Assembly: GCA_902596515.1 (NCBI GenBank)
Contig: CACJUF010000016.1
Location: 1-32,742 of the forward strand
DNA: 32,742 nt
Reading direction: 5' to 3'
Source of the DNA: an uncultured Pelagibacteraceae bacterium
Lineage (GTDB): Bacteria > Pseudomonadota > Alphaproteobacteria > Pelagibacterales > Pelagibacteraceae
Shown here: positions 23,662 through 32,742 of the stretch, one piece after another
Position numbering within the stretch: the first letter of the stretch is position 1
Layout of the letters: every line of letters starts with the position of its first letter
Translations under genes and position numbers: made by a program
Notes under the pieces: generated by a model
Databases searched by the model: none
Seen by the model: only the letters and a program-made list of their open reading frames with translations
Told to the model about the DNA's origin: nothing

Positions 23662-25002
23662 ATGAAAAATTTTTTAATAACTTTAATTATAATTTTAATA
23701 CCAGTAAAATCGTTTGGTTTAATTGAGGTTGATATAACAAGGGGTAATCTAAACCCATTACCTATTGCAGTTTCTCCACTGTCTATAGATGAGGAATCAA
23801 GAAAAAATTTTGAGAATATTTTAAAAAAGAAAAATGTCGGTTCTGAAATATCTTCCATTGTAGAAAATAATTTAAAGGTATCAGGATTATTTAATCCATT
23901 GAATAAAGATGCTTTTTTGCAAGAACCAGATATTGCAAATTTAAAACCAAGATTTGAAGATTGGAACTTAATTAAAGCTCAGGCTTTGATAACTGGAAAA
24001 GTTAGTTATGTGGAGGAAAAACTAAGAGTAGAATTTAGATTGTGGGATGTGCTTGCAGGTAAAGAAATGATGGCGCTAGCTTTTACAACTGTTCCAAATA
24101 ATTGGAGACGTGTTGGTCATATAATTACAGATAAAGTTTATGAGAGATTAACTGGTGAAAAGGGTTATTTTGATACAAGAATAATATATGTTGCAGAAGA
24201 GGGACCTAAAACTCAAAGAGTAAAAAAATTAGCTATCATGGATCAAGATGGTGCTAACAATAAATTTTTAACATTAGGAAATGAACTTGTTTTAACTCCA
24301 AGATTTAATCCAACTAGTCAAATGGTAACTTATCTTTCATATTTTAGAAATTTACCAAGAGTTTATTTGCTGGACATTGAAACAGGAACCCAAGAAGTTG
24401 TAGGAGATTTTCCTGGTATGACTTTTGCACCAAGATTTTCCCCAGATGGAAAAAAAATAATTATGAGTTTTGCTAAGGATGGTAATTCTGAAATTTACAC
24501 AATGGATTTAGAAAATAGAATAGTTGAAAAAATTACCAATCATCCATCTATAGATACATCACCTTCATATTCTCCAGATGGAAAATTTATTTCTTTCAAC
24601 TCTGACAGAAGTGGTTATCAACAAATTTACGTAATGAGGAATGATGGAAGCAATGTTAAAAGAATATCTTTTGGTAAAGGAATTTATGGTACTCCAGTTT
24701 GGTCTCCAAGAGGTGATCTAATCGCATTTACAAAATTACATAAAGGAAAATTTTATATAGGAGTAATGAGAACTGATGGAAGTGGTGAAAGATTATTAAC
24801 TGAAAATTTCTATCAAGAAGCTCCATCCTGGTCACCCAATGGGAGAGTTCTGATTTTTTATAGGGAGACAAAAACAGATTCTAAAGGAAAGGGTTTTTCT
24901 GCAAAATTATGGTCTATAGATTTAACGGGCTATAATGAGAGACAAGTTCCTACTCCAACTGATGGATCAGACCCATCATGGTCATCTTTATTAAGTAATT
25001 AA
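23662..25002 (+). CDS. tolB: Tol-Pal system beta-propeller protein TolB
   Basis: TolB is the periplasmic partner of Pal and TolA. The 446-residue protein starts with a signal peptide ([19 protein letters not shown], cleavage near residue 19-20), followed by [18 protein letters not shown], the usual mature TolB start. The N-terminal domain runs to about 150, then a six-bladed propeller with WD-like repeats: [65 protein letters not shown] and [15 protein letters not shown]. Length and layout match the family. It lies 16 bases after tolA and is followed by an 86-base gap before pal. Confidence 0.97.
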   Translation: MKNFLITLIIILIPVKSFGLIEVDITRGNLNPLPIAVSPLSIDEESRKNFENILKKKNVGSEISSIVENNLKVSGLFNPLNKDAFLQEPDIANLKPRFEDWNLIKAQALITGKVSYVEEKLRVEFRLWDVLAGKEMMALAFTTVPNNWRRVGHIITDKVYERLTGEKGYFDTRIIYVAEEGPKTQRVKKLAIMDQDGANNKFLTLGNELVLTPRFNPTSQMVTYLSYFRNLPRVYLLDIETGTQEVVGDFPGMTFAPRFSPDGKKIIMSFAKDGNSEIYTMDLENRIVEKITNHPSIDTSPSYSPDGKFISFNSDRSGYQQIYVMRNDGSNVKRISFGKGIYGTPVWSPRGDLIAFTKLHKGKFYIGVMRTDGSGERLLTENFYQEAPSWSPNGRVLIFYRETKTDSKGKGFSAKLWSIDLTGYNERQVPTPTDGSDPSWSSLLSN

Positions 25003-25088
25003 TAATTAATTCGCTTGATTTTTAGCCTTGAAAGATCTAATTAGTTGTGAAAAACTAAGACTAAAGAAATATTGATCAAGGAGTAATA

Positions 25089-25568
25089 ATGAAATTAAGC
25101 AAAATTCTAAAAAACGGATTTTTAATAGTATTTGCGTGTTTAGCACTTTCTGCATGTGCTACATCAAAAAAATCTACAGGGCAAATGCAAGGTGATGTTT
25201 ATACTGGAACAGATACAGTTGAGTACTTAGCCTCAGGTGTTCCTGATAGAGTATTTTTTGCAACTAACGAGTCAGTTTTAACTACAGCTTCTAGAGAAAC
25301 TCTTAGAAAGCAAGCTGCATGGTTAAGAAAAAATTCTAAAATTACAATTGTTTTAGAAGGACATGCTGACGAAAGAGGAACAAGAGAATATAACTTAGCA
25401 TTAGGCGAGAGAAGAGCTAATGCAGCTAAAGATTATTTAATGACTTACGGAATATCTTCTGACAGAATTTCAGTTTTGAGTTATGGTAAAGAAAGACCTG
25501 TTGACTCTGGGTCTAACCCATTAGCTTGGTCAAAAAATAGAAGATCTGTAACAGTCAAAGCAAATTAA
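25089..25568 (+). CDS. pal: Peptidoglycan-associated lipoprotein Pal
   Basis: Pal anchors the outer membrane to peptidoglycan. The 159-residue product has a lipoprotein signal (MKLSKILKNGFLIVFACLALSAC) with a lipobox LSAC and lipidated Cys23. The mature OmpA-like domain (about 55-159) contains VFFATNESVLT, IVLEGHADERGTREYNLALGERRANAAKDYL and AWSKNRRSV, with the peptidoglycan-binding Asp in GHADERGT. The usual F-x-F-D near the domain start is FFATN here, a small departure. AAGGAG precedes the ATG by about 7 bases, one of the few strong Shine-Dalgarno sites here. It is followed by a hairpin terminator. Confidence 0.96.
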   Translation: MKLSKILKNGFLIVFACLALSACATSKKSTGQMQGDVYTGTDTVEYLASGVPDRVFFATNESVLTTASRETLRKQAAWLRKNSKITIVLEGHADERGTREYNLALGERRANAAKDYLMTYGISSDRISVLSYGKERPVDSGSNPLAWSKNRRSVTVKAN

Positions 25569-25584
25569 ATACTTAATTAATATT

Positions 25585-25625
25585 AAGACCTCTTAAATTA
25601 TAATGATTTAAGAGGTCTTTTTTTT
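25585..25625 (+). terminator. Rho-independent terminator after pal
   Basis: AAGACCTCTTAAA (25585-25597) pairs with TTTAAGAGGTCTT (25607-25619), a 13-pair perfect stem with a nine-base loop, followed by a run of eight T residues (25618-25625). It lies 16 bases after the pal stop. It is the best terminator in the window and should end the tolQRAB-pal transcript, so cpoB 28 bases further on needs its own promoter or read-through. Confidence 0.9.
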
Positions 25626-25653
25626 GCCATTATTTTAGACATAACCTAATCGA

Positions 25654-26643
25654 ATGAGATACTTTAAAGAATTATCAAAATTCAAAATTTTTTTTTTATT
25701 TAATTTTTTAATTTTTTATCCATCTCTCGCTGATAATCATAATATTTACGATACACTCGAGATAATCAAAAAAGATTTGAAAACTCTTGAAAAAGCTGTT
25801 TATTCAAATTCAAGTGAATTCAATAACACCAATTCAGCTTTATCAAGCGTTGATAATAACTCTGAGGATGTACTTACAAGACATTTGTTGAAATTATCTG
25901 AAATTGAAAATCAGTTTCAGGAACTCACTAATAAATTTGAAGAAATAAATTTTAAGCTAGATAAGTTATCAAATAGACTTTCTAAAGTTCAATCAGATAA
26001 TCAACTTAGATTTCAAGATTTAGAAACCGCTTTATCAAATGGTGAAACTATAAATTTGACCTCAAAAAAAAGTTCAGAAAAAGATACAGAAATTTTACCA
26101 GGCTCATCTCAACCACAAGATTTAGGTTCAATATCTTATAAAGATAATTCTACGAGCGATACAACTCAAAAAATACAATCAGTTGAAACGACTGCAACAA
26201 TCGTTACTGAGACATTTCAAGCAGAAGAAAAAATTTTACCAGAAGTTTCAGCGCCTGAGCAATATGAATTTGCGACGAGTTTCTTAAAAGTTGGCGATTA
26301 CCCTACTGCTGAAAGAGCATTTAGAGAATTTGTAATTTCTAATCCTGATCATAAATTGGCAGGTAACGCACAATATTGGTATGCTGAAACATTTAGAATA
26401 AGACAATTATATACTGATGCTGCTTCAGCTTATTTAGAAGGTTATCAAAAATACCCAAAAGGAGAAAAAGCTCCTATTAATTTATTAAAGCTAGGTGTAT
26501 CAATGATACAGATTGGAGAAAAAGATCAAGGCTGTAAAATGATAAGTGGTGTTGAAAAACAATACCCAGACGCAAATCAGTCTGTTATTCAAAAAGCAAA
26601 GTATGAGTCTCAAAAATTTGAGTGTAAGAAAAAAAATTCCTAA
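25654..26643 (+). CDS. cpoB: Tol-Pal associated protein CpoB (YbgF)
   Basis: CpoB links Tol-Pal function to peptidoglycan synthesis in E. coli. The 329-residue product has a signal peptide (about 1-26, ending SLADNH), a coiled coil (about 75-125, KLSEIENQFQELTNKFEEI and so on) for trimerisation, a Ser/Thr-rich linker, and a C-terminal TPR domain (about 203-315) with YEFATSFLKVGDYPTAERAFREFVISNPDHKLAGNAQYWYAETFR and YQKYPKGEKAPINLLKLG. The linker is longer than in E. coli. The pal-cpoB order is standard, but a strong terminator separates them here. Confidence 0.92.
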   Translation: MRYFKELSKFKIFFLFNFLIFYPSLADNHNIYDTLEIIKKDLKTLEKAVYSNSSEFNNTNSALSSVDNNSEDVLTRHLLKLSEIENQFQELTNKFEEINFKLDKLSNRLSKVQSDNQLRFQDLETALSNGETINLTSKKSSEKDTEILPGSSQPQDLGSISYKDNSTSDTTQKIQSVETTATIVTETFQAEEKILPEVSAPEQYEFATSFLKVGDYPTAERAFREFVISNPDHKLAGNAQYWYAETFRIRQLYTDAASAYLEGYQKYPKGEKAPINLLKLGVSMIQIGEKDQGCKMISGVEKQYPDANQSVIQKAKYESQKFECKKKNS

Positions 26644-27631
26644 AATCTATAAATCAAAAATTTTAAATCAAAAAGTAAATAAAATTTTTAAAAAATTTGA
26701 AAAGTCATTCAAAATAGATACTAATTTTATAGTCGCAGTATCTGGAGGAGCAGATAGCTTGGCTTTAGCTTTTTTAACAAAAGCATATGCTTTAAAAAAA
26801 AACTTAAATCCAAGGTATTTTATTGTAGATCATAAGCTTAGAAAAGAGTCTACTTATGAGGCTTATAAAGTAAAAAAAATTCTTAAATCTTTAAAAATCA
26901 ATGCACAAGTCCTTACTTGGAAAGGAAAAAAACCCATGAGCAATATTCAATCCTTAGCCAGGAGTAAACGATTTGAGCTTTTATTCTCAAAATGTAAAAA
27001 ACTTAAAATAAGCAACTTAGTCTTAGGTCATCATATGGATGATGTAATTGAAAACTTTTTTTTAAGAATGGCTAGGGGAAGTGGTTTAAAAGGACTTGTA
27101 TCACTTGGGACAAATACTCAAATTGCAAATATAAATTTAATTAGACCTTTGATTGAATTTGACAAAAGAGATTTAATATTTTTATCTAAATTTATATTTA
27201 ATTTTTATGTAGATGATCCAACTAATGAAGATATTAAATTCAAGAGAATTAAAGTAAGAAACTTAATTAAAGAATTTGAGAATTTCGGTCTTGATAAGAA
27301 AAAATTTCAATTAACAATAGAAAATTTAAAAAAGGCTGACCTATCAATAAAGTTTTATGTTGAAAAAAATAAGAGGGTGAACTCGTTTTTTAACTATAAA
27401 AAAAATCAACTTATATTAAAAGAAAACTTCTTCGAAAATTCTCATGAGGTCATTTTTAGATCTTTATCTGATTTAATTCATTTAGTTGGAAAAAAGCCTA
27501 ATTTTGTGAGAGGTAAAAAAATAGATAATATTTTGAGAAAAATTAAAGAGCGGAAACTAAGGAAAGAGACATTAGGAGGATGCGTCATTAAGATGGTAAA
27601 TCACACTGTGATTTTAACAAAAGAAAGGTAA
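26603..27631 (+). CDS. tilS: tRNA(Ile)-lysidine synthase TilS
   Basis: TilS converts the C34 of the CAU anticodon of tRNA-Ile2 to lysidine using ATP and lysine. The PP-loop motif VAVSGGADSLALAF is at about residues 44-57 (SGGADS 47-52), followed by VDHKLRKEST, the LVLGHHMDDVIENFFLRMARGSGLKGLVSLG core and RPLIEFDKRDL. At about 342 residues it is shorter than E. coli TilS (432), with a reduced C-terminal tRNA-binding part, as in other small-genome bacteria. The start is uncertain: the frame is open from 26546, and I chose the ATG at 26603, which overlaps cpoB by 41 bases. Confidence 0.93.
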   Translation: MSLKNLSVRKKIPKIYKSKILNQKVNKIFKKFEKSFKIDTNFIVAVSGGADSLALAFLTKAYALKKNLNPRYFIVDHKLRKESTYEAYKVKKILKSLKINAQVLTWKGKKPMSNIQSLARSKRFELLFSKCKKLKISNLVLGHHMDDVIENFFLRMARGSGLKGLVSLGTNTQIANINLIRPLIEFDKRDLIFLSKFIFNFYVDDPTNEDIKFKRIKVRNLIKEFENFGLDKKKFQLTIENLKKADLSIKFYVEKNKRVNSFFNYKKNQLILKENFFENSHEVIFRSLSDLIHLVGKKPNFVRGKKIDNILRKIKERKLRKETLGGCVIKMVNHTVILTKER

Positions 27632-27673
27632 AAATAGACTTGTTAAATTTATAATAACTCTTATCTTATAGAC

Positions 27674-29575
27674 ATGAATCTTAAAAACTTAGCAATGTGG
27701 GCAATAATCGTTTTTTTAACGATTGGTCTTTATAATATGTTTAAGAACCCTCAATCAAACATTAGAAGTTCTAATCAGGTAATTTTCTCAGAATTTTTGG
27801 AGTCTGTAGAGCAAGGTGAGGTATTAAAAGTTGAGATTCAAGGAAACAATATAAATGGCGTATATGCAAATGGAAAAAGTTTTAAAACCTATTCACCAAA
27901 TGATCCAAATTTAATAGAAAAACTTTCAGAAAAAGGTGTAAGTATATCTGCAGCGCCCATAGAGGAAAAGATGCCTTCATTATTTGGTGTCCTACTCTCA
28001 TGGTTTCCAATGTTATTATTAATAGCTGTTTGGATTTTCTTTATGAGACAAATGCAAGGTGGAAAAGGTGGAGCGATGGGCTTTGGAAGATCTAAAGCAA
28101 AAATGATGAATGAAATGAAAGGCAAAGTGACCTTTAATGACGTTGCAGGAGTAGAAGAAGCTAAAGAGGAAGTAGAGGAAATTGTTGAGTTTTTAAAAGA
28201 TCCAAAAAAATTTAGTAGATTGGGTGGAAAGATACCTAGAGGTGCACTTCTTGTTGGTCCTCCAGGAACAGGAAAAACTTTATTAGCTAGAGCAATTGCT
28301 GGTGAAGCAGGTGTCCCTTTCTTTACGATCTCTGGATCGGATTTCGTAGAAATGTTCGTTGGTGTGGGAGCATCAAGAGTGAGAGACATGTTCGAACAAG
28401 GAAAAAAAAATTCGCCTTGTATAATATTTATTGATGAAATTGATGCCGTTGGAAGAAGTCGAGGCGCAGGTCTAGGTGGAGGTAACGATGAAAGGGAACA
28501 AACCCTTAATCAGCTTCTTGTTGAGATGGATGGTTTTGACACTAACGAAGGGGTCATTATAATCGCAGCAACAAACAGACCGGATGTTCTTGATCCTGCA
28601 TTATTAAGACCAGGTAGATTTGATAGACAAGTTGTAGTTTCTAATCCAGATATAATTGGAAGAGAAAAAATCCTTAAAGTGCACGTTAAAAAGATTAAGA
28701 TGGCTCCTGATGTAAATTTGAGAACTATAGCTAGAGGAACTCCTGGATTTTCGGGCGCAGATCTAGCTAATTTAGTTAATGAGTCTGCATTGTTAGCGGC
28801 TAGAAAAAATAAAAGGATTGTTACTTTAAACGAATTTGAAGAAGCAAAGGATAAAGTAATGATGGGAGCTGAAAGACGATCAATGGTCATGACTGAAGAT
28901 GAGAAGAAATTGACGGCATATCATGAAGGCGGACATGCTTTAGTTTCTTTTAATATGCCTAGTTACGACCCAATACATAAAGCAACAATTATACCAAGAG
29001 GTCGAGCTTTAGGAATGGTAATGAATTTACCTGAAAGAGACAAACATGGTCATTCAATAAAATATTTGAAAGCAAGATTAGCAGTCTGTTTTGGAGGAAG
29101 AGTAGCGGAGGAAGTAATTTTTGGAAAAGATAATATTTCAACTGGCGCAGGTGGAGGGAGTGGTTCAGATATAAATCAAGCAACTCAACTTGCGAGAGCC
29201 ATGGTTACAAAATATGGTATGAGTGAAGAAATGGGTCCAGTTGAGTATGGTGAAAATCAAGAAGAAGTTTTCTTGGGAAGATCTGTAACTCAAACACAAT
29301 CAGTTTCTGAGGAGGTAGCTCAAAAGATAGATAAAGAAATCAGAAAATTAGTTGATGAGGGCTATAATAAAGCTAAAGAAATATTAACAGAAAAAATTGA
29401 TGATCTACATAAAATTGCAAAAGCTCTTATGACATATGAAACATTAACAGGTGAAGAAATCGAAAATATAATTACTAAAAACATATACCCTGCTGATAAA
29501 CAAGATCTAAAAGTTGACGATGATAAGAGCTCTGCTTTAGGTGCAATGGGACTTAAACCTAAAATTGTTCATTAA
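27674..29575 (+). CDS. ftsH: ATP-dependent zinc metalloprotease FtsH
   Basis: FtsH degrades membrane and short-lived cytosolic proteins. The 633-residue protein has an N-terminal membrane helix (about 5-22), a periplasmic domain, a second helix (about 103-124), then the AAA+ ATPase with Walker A GPPGTGKT at 195-202, Walker [10 protein letters not shown], the second region of homology [21 protein letters not shown], and the zinc site HEGGH at 417-421 (usually HEAGH; the HExxH ligands are intact). The tilS-ftsH order is standard in proteobacteria. A 42-base gap precedes it. Confidence 0.98.
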   Translation: MNLKNLAMWAIIVFLTIGLYNMFKNPQSNIRSSNQVIFSEFLESVEQGEVLKVEIQGNNINGVYANGKSFKTYSPNDPNLIEKLSEKGVSISAAPIEEKMPSLFGVLLSWFPMLLLIAVWIFFMRQMQGGKGGAMGFGRSKAKMMNEMKGKVTFNDVAGVEEAKEEVEEIVEFLKDPKKFSRLGGKIPRGALLVGPPGTGKTLLARAIAGEAGVPFFTISGSDFVEMFVGVGASRVRDMFEQGKKNSPCIIFIDEIDAVGRSRGAGLGGGNDEREQTLNQLLVEMDGFDTNEGVIIIAATNRPDVLDPALLRPGRFDRQVVVSNPDIIGREKILKVHVKKIKMAPDVNLRTIARGTPGFSGADLANLVNESALLAARKNKRIVTLNEFEEAKDKVMMGAERRSMVMTEDEKKLTAYHEGGHALVSFNMPSYDPIHKATIIPRGRALGMVMNLPERDKHGHSIKYLKARLAVCFGGRVAEEVIFGKDNISTGAGGGSGSDINQATQLARAMVTKYGMSEEMGPVEYGENQEEVFLGRSVTQTQSVSEEVAQKIDKEIRKLVDEGYNKAKEILTEKIDDLHKIAKALMTYETLTGEEIENIITKNIYPADKQDLKVDDDKSSALGAMGLKPKIVH

Positions 29576-29580
29576 TCTTA

Positions 29581-30636
29581 ATGTCTAGATATTACACAAG
29601 ATTGTGTAATCTCTACTATGGAAATAGCTCAAAAAAATTAGTTAATAAAAATAAAACTATACCACTTAACGGGATCAAAGAAATTTCATTTGATCAAATA
29701 GAGATAATAACAAGAAATTCAAAAAAAAAGATATTTGTTAATCAAATAAAATATTTGCCTAAGTTAATTAAGAGAAAAATTAACTTCGATTTAAAAAAAA
29801 TTAAATCAAAAAAAAAAAATTTTTCAAATTTAGATTTTCGTAAAATACCTAATATTATGGGTGTCTTAAACTTGACACCTGATAGCTTCTCTGATGGTGG
29901 AAAATTTAATTCAAAAAAAAAAGGAATTAATCATGCGATTAGTTTATTCAACTGCGGTGCAAATTTGATTGATATTGGTGGAGAGTCGACACGCCCAGGA
30001 TCAAAAGTAATTAAAGAAAATTTAGAATGGCAAAGAATTGAGAAAATTTTAAAATCATTAATTAAAAAAAAAATACCGATTTCCTTAGATACCAGAAAGT
30101 CTAGAATTATGATTAAAGGAATAGATTTAGGAGTTAAATTAATTAATGATGTCTCAGGATTAGAATTTGACTCTCAAACTTTAAGTATATTAAAAAAATT
30201 TAAAGTACCATTTGTAATTCAGCATTCACAAGGAACTCCTGAAAACATGCAAAAAAACCCTAGCTATAAAAATGAGTTGCTAGACATTTACGATTTTTTT
30301 GAAAAAAAAATAAAACTTCTAAGATCGAAGGGTATTAAACACAATAAAATTATTCTAGATCCTGGTATAGGTTTTGGAAAAAATTTGAAACATAATATGA
30401 ATTTGATACGCAATATTTCTATTTTCCATTCTCTTGGTTTTCCTATACTTGTAGGCAATTCAAGAAAAAGATTTATTAAGGAGTTATCTGGAAAAAATGA
30501 TAGTAAATTCAGAAACGGGGGAACAATAGCATCATCAATATATCTCATGATGCAAGGGGTTCAAATTTTAAGAATTCATGATGTTAATGAAACAATACAA
30601 GGATTAAAGATCTTTAAGAATATTATAAATAATTAA
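29581..30636 (+). CDS. folP: Dihydropteroate synthase
   Basis: FolP joins para-aminobenzoate to the pterin pyrophosphate in folate synthesis. The catalytic TIM barrel starts at residue 91 with NIMGVLNLTPDSFSDGGKF, then DIGGESTRPGS (about 135-145), PISLDTRKS, LINDVSGLEFD, ILDPGIGFGK, and VGNSRKRFIK near the end. The first 90 residues form an extension of low complexity rich in Lys; alphaproteobacterial members often have an N-terminal extension of this sort. A run of 12 A residues (29808-29819) lies in this extension. The stop overlaps the glmM ATG by one base, and it starts 5 bases after ftsH. Confidence 0.93.
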   Translation: MSRYYTRLCNLYYGNSSKKLVNKNKTIPLNGIKEISFDQIEIITRNSKKKIFVNQIKYLPKLIKRKINFDLKKIKSKKKNFSNLDFRKIPNIMGVLNLTPDSFSDGGKFNSKKKGINHAISLFNCGANLIDIGGESTRPGSKVIKENLEWQRIEKILKSLIKKKIPISLDTRKSRIMIKGIDLGVKLINDVSGLEFDSQTLSILKKFKVPFVIQHSQGTPENMQKNPSYKNELLDIYDFFEKKIKLLRSKGIKHNKIILDPGIGFGKNLKHNMNLIRNISIFHSLGFPILVGNSRKRFIKELSGKNDSKFRNGGTIASSIYLMMQGVQILRIHDVNETIQGLKIFKNIINN

Positions 30637-31967
30637 TGACAAAAAAATATTTTGGTACTGACGGTATTAGGGGAGCTATCAATAGTGAAAATATAAATGG
30701 AGACATGTTTTTTAAATTTGGCTTAGCAAGTGGAACATATTTTAAATCTCAAAAAAAAAGAAAACAAACCGCAATAATAGCAAAAGATACTAGATTATCT
30801 GGATACACTTTAGAACCAGCACTAGTATCTGGATTGGCATCAGCTGGTATGCATGTATATACTTTGGGACCTTTACCCACAAATGGTTTAGCGATGCTCA
30901 CAAAAGCTATGAGGGCTAATATGGGAATTATGATTACAGCTTCTCACAATCCTCATAATGATAATGGATTAAAACTATTTGGGCCTGATGGTATGAAACT
31001 ATCAGACAAAATTGAAAAAAAAATTGAAAGTTTAATAGATAAAAAAATTATCAAAAATCTATCGAAACCTGAAAAATTAGGTAGAGTAAAAAGATTGGAG
31101 ACAGGTACAAATGATTACATCAAGATATTAAAAAAAAATTTTACAAAGGAATTTAATTTAAGAGGACTCAGAATTGTAATTGATTGTGCAAATGGAGCAG
31201 GGTACAAAGCTGGTCCAGAACTACTAAAATCTTTAGGAGCTAAGGTGATTGCAATAGGAGTTAATCCTAATGGATTAAATATAAACAAAAATTGTGGCTC
31301 TACATTTCCTGAAAAAATAAAATCGGCAGTTAAAAAGCATAAGGCTCATTTAGGTATTTCATTAGATGGTGATGCAGATAGAATAATTATGTGTGATGAA
31401 AAAAGTAACATTATAGATGGTGACCAAATTATTGCTGCGCTAGCTACAAGGTGGAAAAATAAAAAAATGTTAAAAGGTGGGGTAGTTGGAACATTAATGT
31501 CCAATTACGGCCTTGAAAAATATTTTAAAAAAAAAGGTATTAAATTTATACGTGCTAATGTTGGTGATAGATACGTAAAAGAGGTAATGCAAAAAAATAA
31601 ATTTAATTTAGGTGGAGAACAATCAGGACATATTATTCTAGGTAAATTTGCAACTACAGGAGATGGTTTACTTGTTGCTCTGGAGTCCTTATTTGCTCTT
31701 AGAAAGGGAAAAAGGGCCAGTGAATTTTTTGAAAACTTTAATAAAACCCCACAATTACTTAAAAATATTGAAGTGAAAGATAAAAACATAATTAACAAAC
31801 CTGAAATTAAGAAAGCTATTAAGCTAGCCTCAAAATTAATTACAGGTAGTGGTAGAATTCTTGTAAGAAAATCGGGAACAGAGTCAAAAATTAGAATTAT
31901 GGGAGAAAGTGAAAATAAAAGACTTCTTGTTAAATGTGTTAATATAATTTTGAAAAAAATTAGATAA
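30636..31967 (+). CDS. glmM: Phosphoglucosamine mutase GlmM
   Basis: GlmM interconverts glucosamine-6-phosphate and glucosamine-1-phosphate for UDP-GlcNAc, the precursor of peptidoglycan and LPS. The 443-residue protein has YFGTDGIRGAIN at the N-terminus, the active-site phosphoserine Ser103 in ITASHNPHNDNGLK, the metal-binding DGDADR at 244-249, GGEQSGHII, and the phosphate loop RKSGTESKIRIM. Length matches the family (about 445). The ftsH-folP-glmM order is classical. It overlaps folP by one base. Confidence 0.98.
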   Translation: MTKKYFGTDGIRGAINSENINGDMFFKFGLASGTYFKSQKKRKQTAIIAKDTRLSGYTLEPALVSGLASAGMHVYTLGPLPTNGLAMLTKAMRANMGIMITASHNPHNDNGLKLFGPDGMKLSDKIEKKIESLIDKKIIKNLSKPEKLGRVKRLETGTNDYIKILKKNFTKEFNLRGLRIVIDCANGAGYKAGPELLKSLGAKVIAIGVNPNGLNINKNCGSTFPEKIKSAVKKHKAHLGISLDGDADRIIMCDEKSNIIDGDQIIAALATRWKNKKMLKGGVVGTLMSNYGLEKYFKKKGIKFIRANVGDRYVKEVMQKNKFNLGGEQSGHIILGKFATTGDGLLVALESLFALRKGKRASEFFENFNKTPQLLKNIEVKDKNIINKPEIKKAIKLASKLITGSGRILVRKSGTESKIRIMGESENKRLLVKCVNIILKKIR

Positions 31968-31968
31968 T

Positions 31969-32742
31969 TTGAAAATAAAATCAAAAATTTTAATCATAGC
32001 AGGATCTGACTCATCAGGTGGTGCAGGAATTCAGGCAGACATTAAAACTGCTACCAGTCTAGGTGTATATTCTATGACGGCAGTAACTGCAGTTACAGTC
32101 CAAAACACAAAAGGTGTTAAATCAGTAATATCCATTCCACCAAATGAAATTTATAATCAAATAATTCATACTATTAAAGATATAAGGCCCAATGCTATTA
32201 AAATTGGAATGCTTCATTCTACAAAAGTAATAGACAAGGTATTAAGATCATTGAATGAAATGAAAGTTAAAAAGATTATTTTAGACCCAGTGATGATAGC
32301 CAAAGGCGGTTCTAAGCTTATTACTGACTCAGCTGTACGATTGATGAAAAAAAAGTTAATTAATAAAGTAACTTTAATTACGCCTAATGTTCCTGAAGCT
32401 GAAATCTTAACTGGTATCAAAATAAAAAATCAAAATGATATGATTCTTGCTGCAAATGAATTCATTAAACTGGGTGTACCTAATGTATTAGTAAAAGGAG
32501 GACATTTAAGATCAAAAAAGGTAAATGATATATTTGTAAATAAAAAAGATGTTAAAGTATTTTCAAATAGAAGGTTTAATACTAAAAACACTCATGGCAC
32601 AGGCTGTACACTATCAACTGCAATAACCTCTTTTTTTTCATGTGGAAAAACCCTAAAGAGATCTTGTGAGCTTGGAGTTAAATATGTAAATTCTGCCATA
32701 TTAACAAACCCTAAAATTGGTAAAGGTCATGGTCCGATAAAT
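31969..32742 (+). CDS. thiD: HMP/HMP-phosphate kinase ThiD, cut by window end
   Basis: An open frame from TTG 31969 to the window end gives 258 residues with no stop. It reads KIKSKILIIAGSDSSGGAGIQADIKT, the diagnostic ThiD N-terminus, and later ITPNVPEAEILTGI, VLVKGGHL and THGTGCTLSTAI with the catalytic Gly-Thr-Gly-Cys anion hole, then KYVNSAI. ThiD phosphorylates hydroxymethylpyrimidine twice for thiamine synthesis. The TTG gives the normal family N-terminus and lies 1 base after the glmM stop; there is no other in-frame start nearby and no leader sequence between the two genes, so no TPP riboswitch is located here. The 3' end is missing. Confidence 0.93.
   Translation, partial: MKIKSKILIIAGSDSSGGAGIQADIKTATSLGVYSMTAVTAVTVQNTKGVKSVISIPPNEIYNQIIHTIKDIRPNAIKIGMLHSTKVIDKVLRSLNEMKVKKIILDPVMIAKGGSKLITDSAVRLMKKKLINKVTLITPNVPEAEILTGIKIKNQNDMILAANEFIKLGVPNVLVKGGHLRSKKVNDIFVNKKDVKVFSNRRFNTKNTHGTGCTLSTAITSFFSCGKTLKRSCELGVKYVNSAILTNPKIGKGHGPIN

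Noticed and set aside
27889..28389. 166-residue reading frame on the minus strand under ftsH
   Set aside because: It is the complement of the conserved FtsH ATPase region; no family features and no independent start signals. The same holds for 28510-28890 and 28989-29183.
28916..28940. FtsH zinc site HEGGH as a mutated motif
   Set aside because: HExxH ligands are intact and Gly at this place occurs in other alphaproteobacterial FtsH proteins.
31505..31984. 159-residue minus-strand frame under glmM
   Set aside because: Shadow of a highly conserved glmM; low-complexity hydrophobic composition that reflects the codon pattern of the other strand.

Overview
The window looks like chromosome from a SAR11-type marine alphaproteobacterium (Candidatus Pelagibacter or a close relative). 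The evidence is very high A+T, Lys/Asn/Ile-rich proteins, genes separated by 0-70 bases or overlapping, no insertion sequences, and alphaproteobacterial gene orders: split pntAA-pntAB-pntB, tkt-gap-pgk-fba-thiE-efp, and tolQRAB-pal-cpoB-tilS-ftsH-folP-glmM-thiD. The genus assignment is inferred from gene content and order; no search was run.

Bases 1-2559 hold a polytopic membrane protein and a sugar-nucleotide epimerase. They look like the edge of a cell-surface accessory island. A solitary 5S rRNA gene follows (2592-2709) with its own promoter-like sequence and no 23S next to it. It leads straight into rpmJ (L36), a 36-residue cytochrome aa3 subunit IV gene, the three-subunit proton-translocating transhydrogenase (pntAA, pntAB, pntB) and a small TalC/FSA-type transaldolase.

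Bases 6479-10037 are a second, shorter accessory block: a methyltransferase, a DUF6311 membrane protein and a family 2 glycosyltransferase. It ends next to the initiator tRNA-fMet.

On the minus strand, 18292 down to 10092 is one closely packed gene train: transketolase, GAPDH, PGK, class I aldolase, ThiE, EF-P, an inositol-phosphatase-family enzyme, L31, TrcR (DUF1013), S21 and initiator tRNA. It links the lower gluconeogenic/glycolytic trunk and the non-oxidative pentose pathway with translation genes.

The plus strand from 18346 carries a DUF4164 protein, zapA, fau, a YmdB-like phosphodiesterase, yebC and a RuvC-like resolvase of the type usual in phages. After these come the whole Tol-Pal envelope system, tilS, ftsH, folP, glmM and a thiD cut by the window end.

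Most of the window is conserved core, and I found no defence system, CRISPR array or prophage. The points most worth a second look are: rpsU, which seems to start at AUU behind the strongest Shine-Dalgarno in the window; the detached 5S reading into rpmJ; a GAPDH lacking the usual NAD-selecting aspartate; the phage-type RuvC with ruvAB missing beside it; and the surface cassette beside tRNA-fMet.
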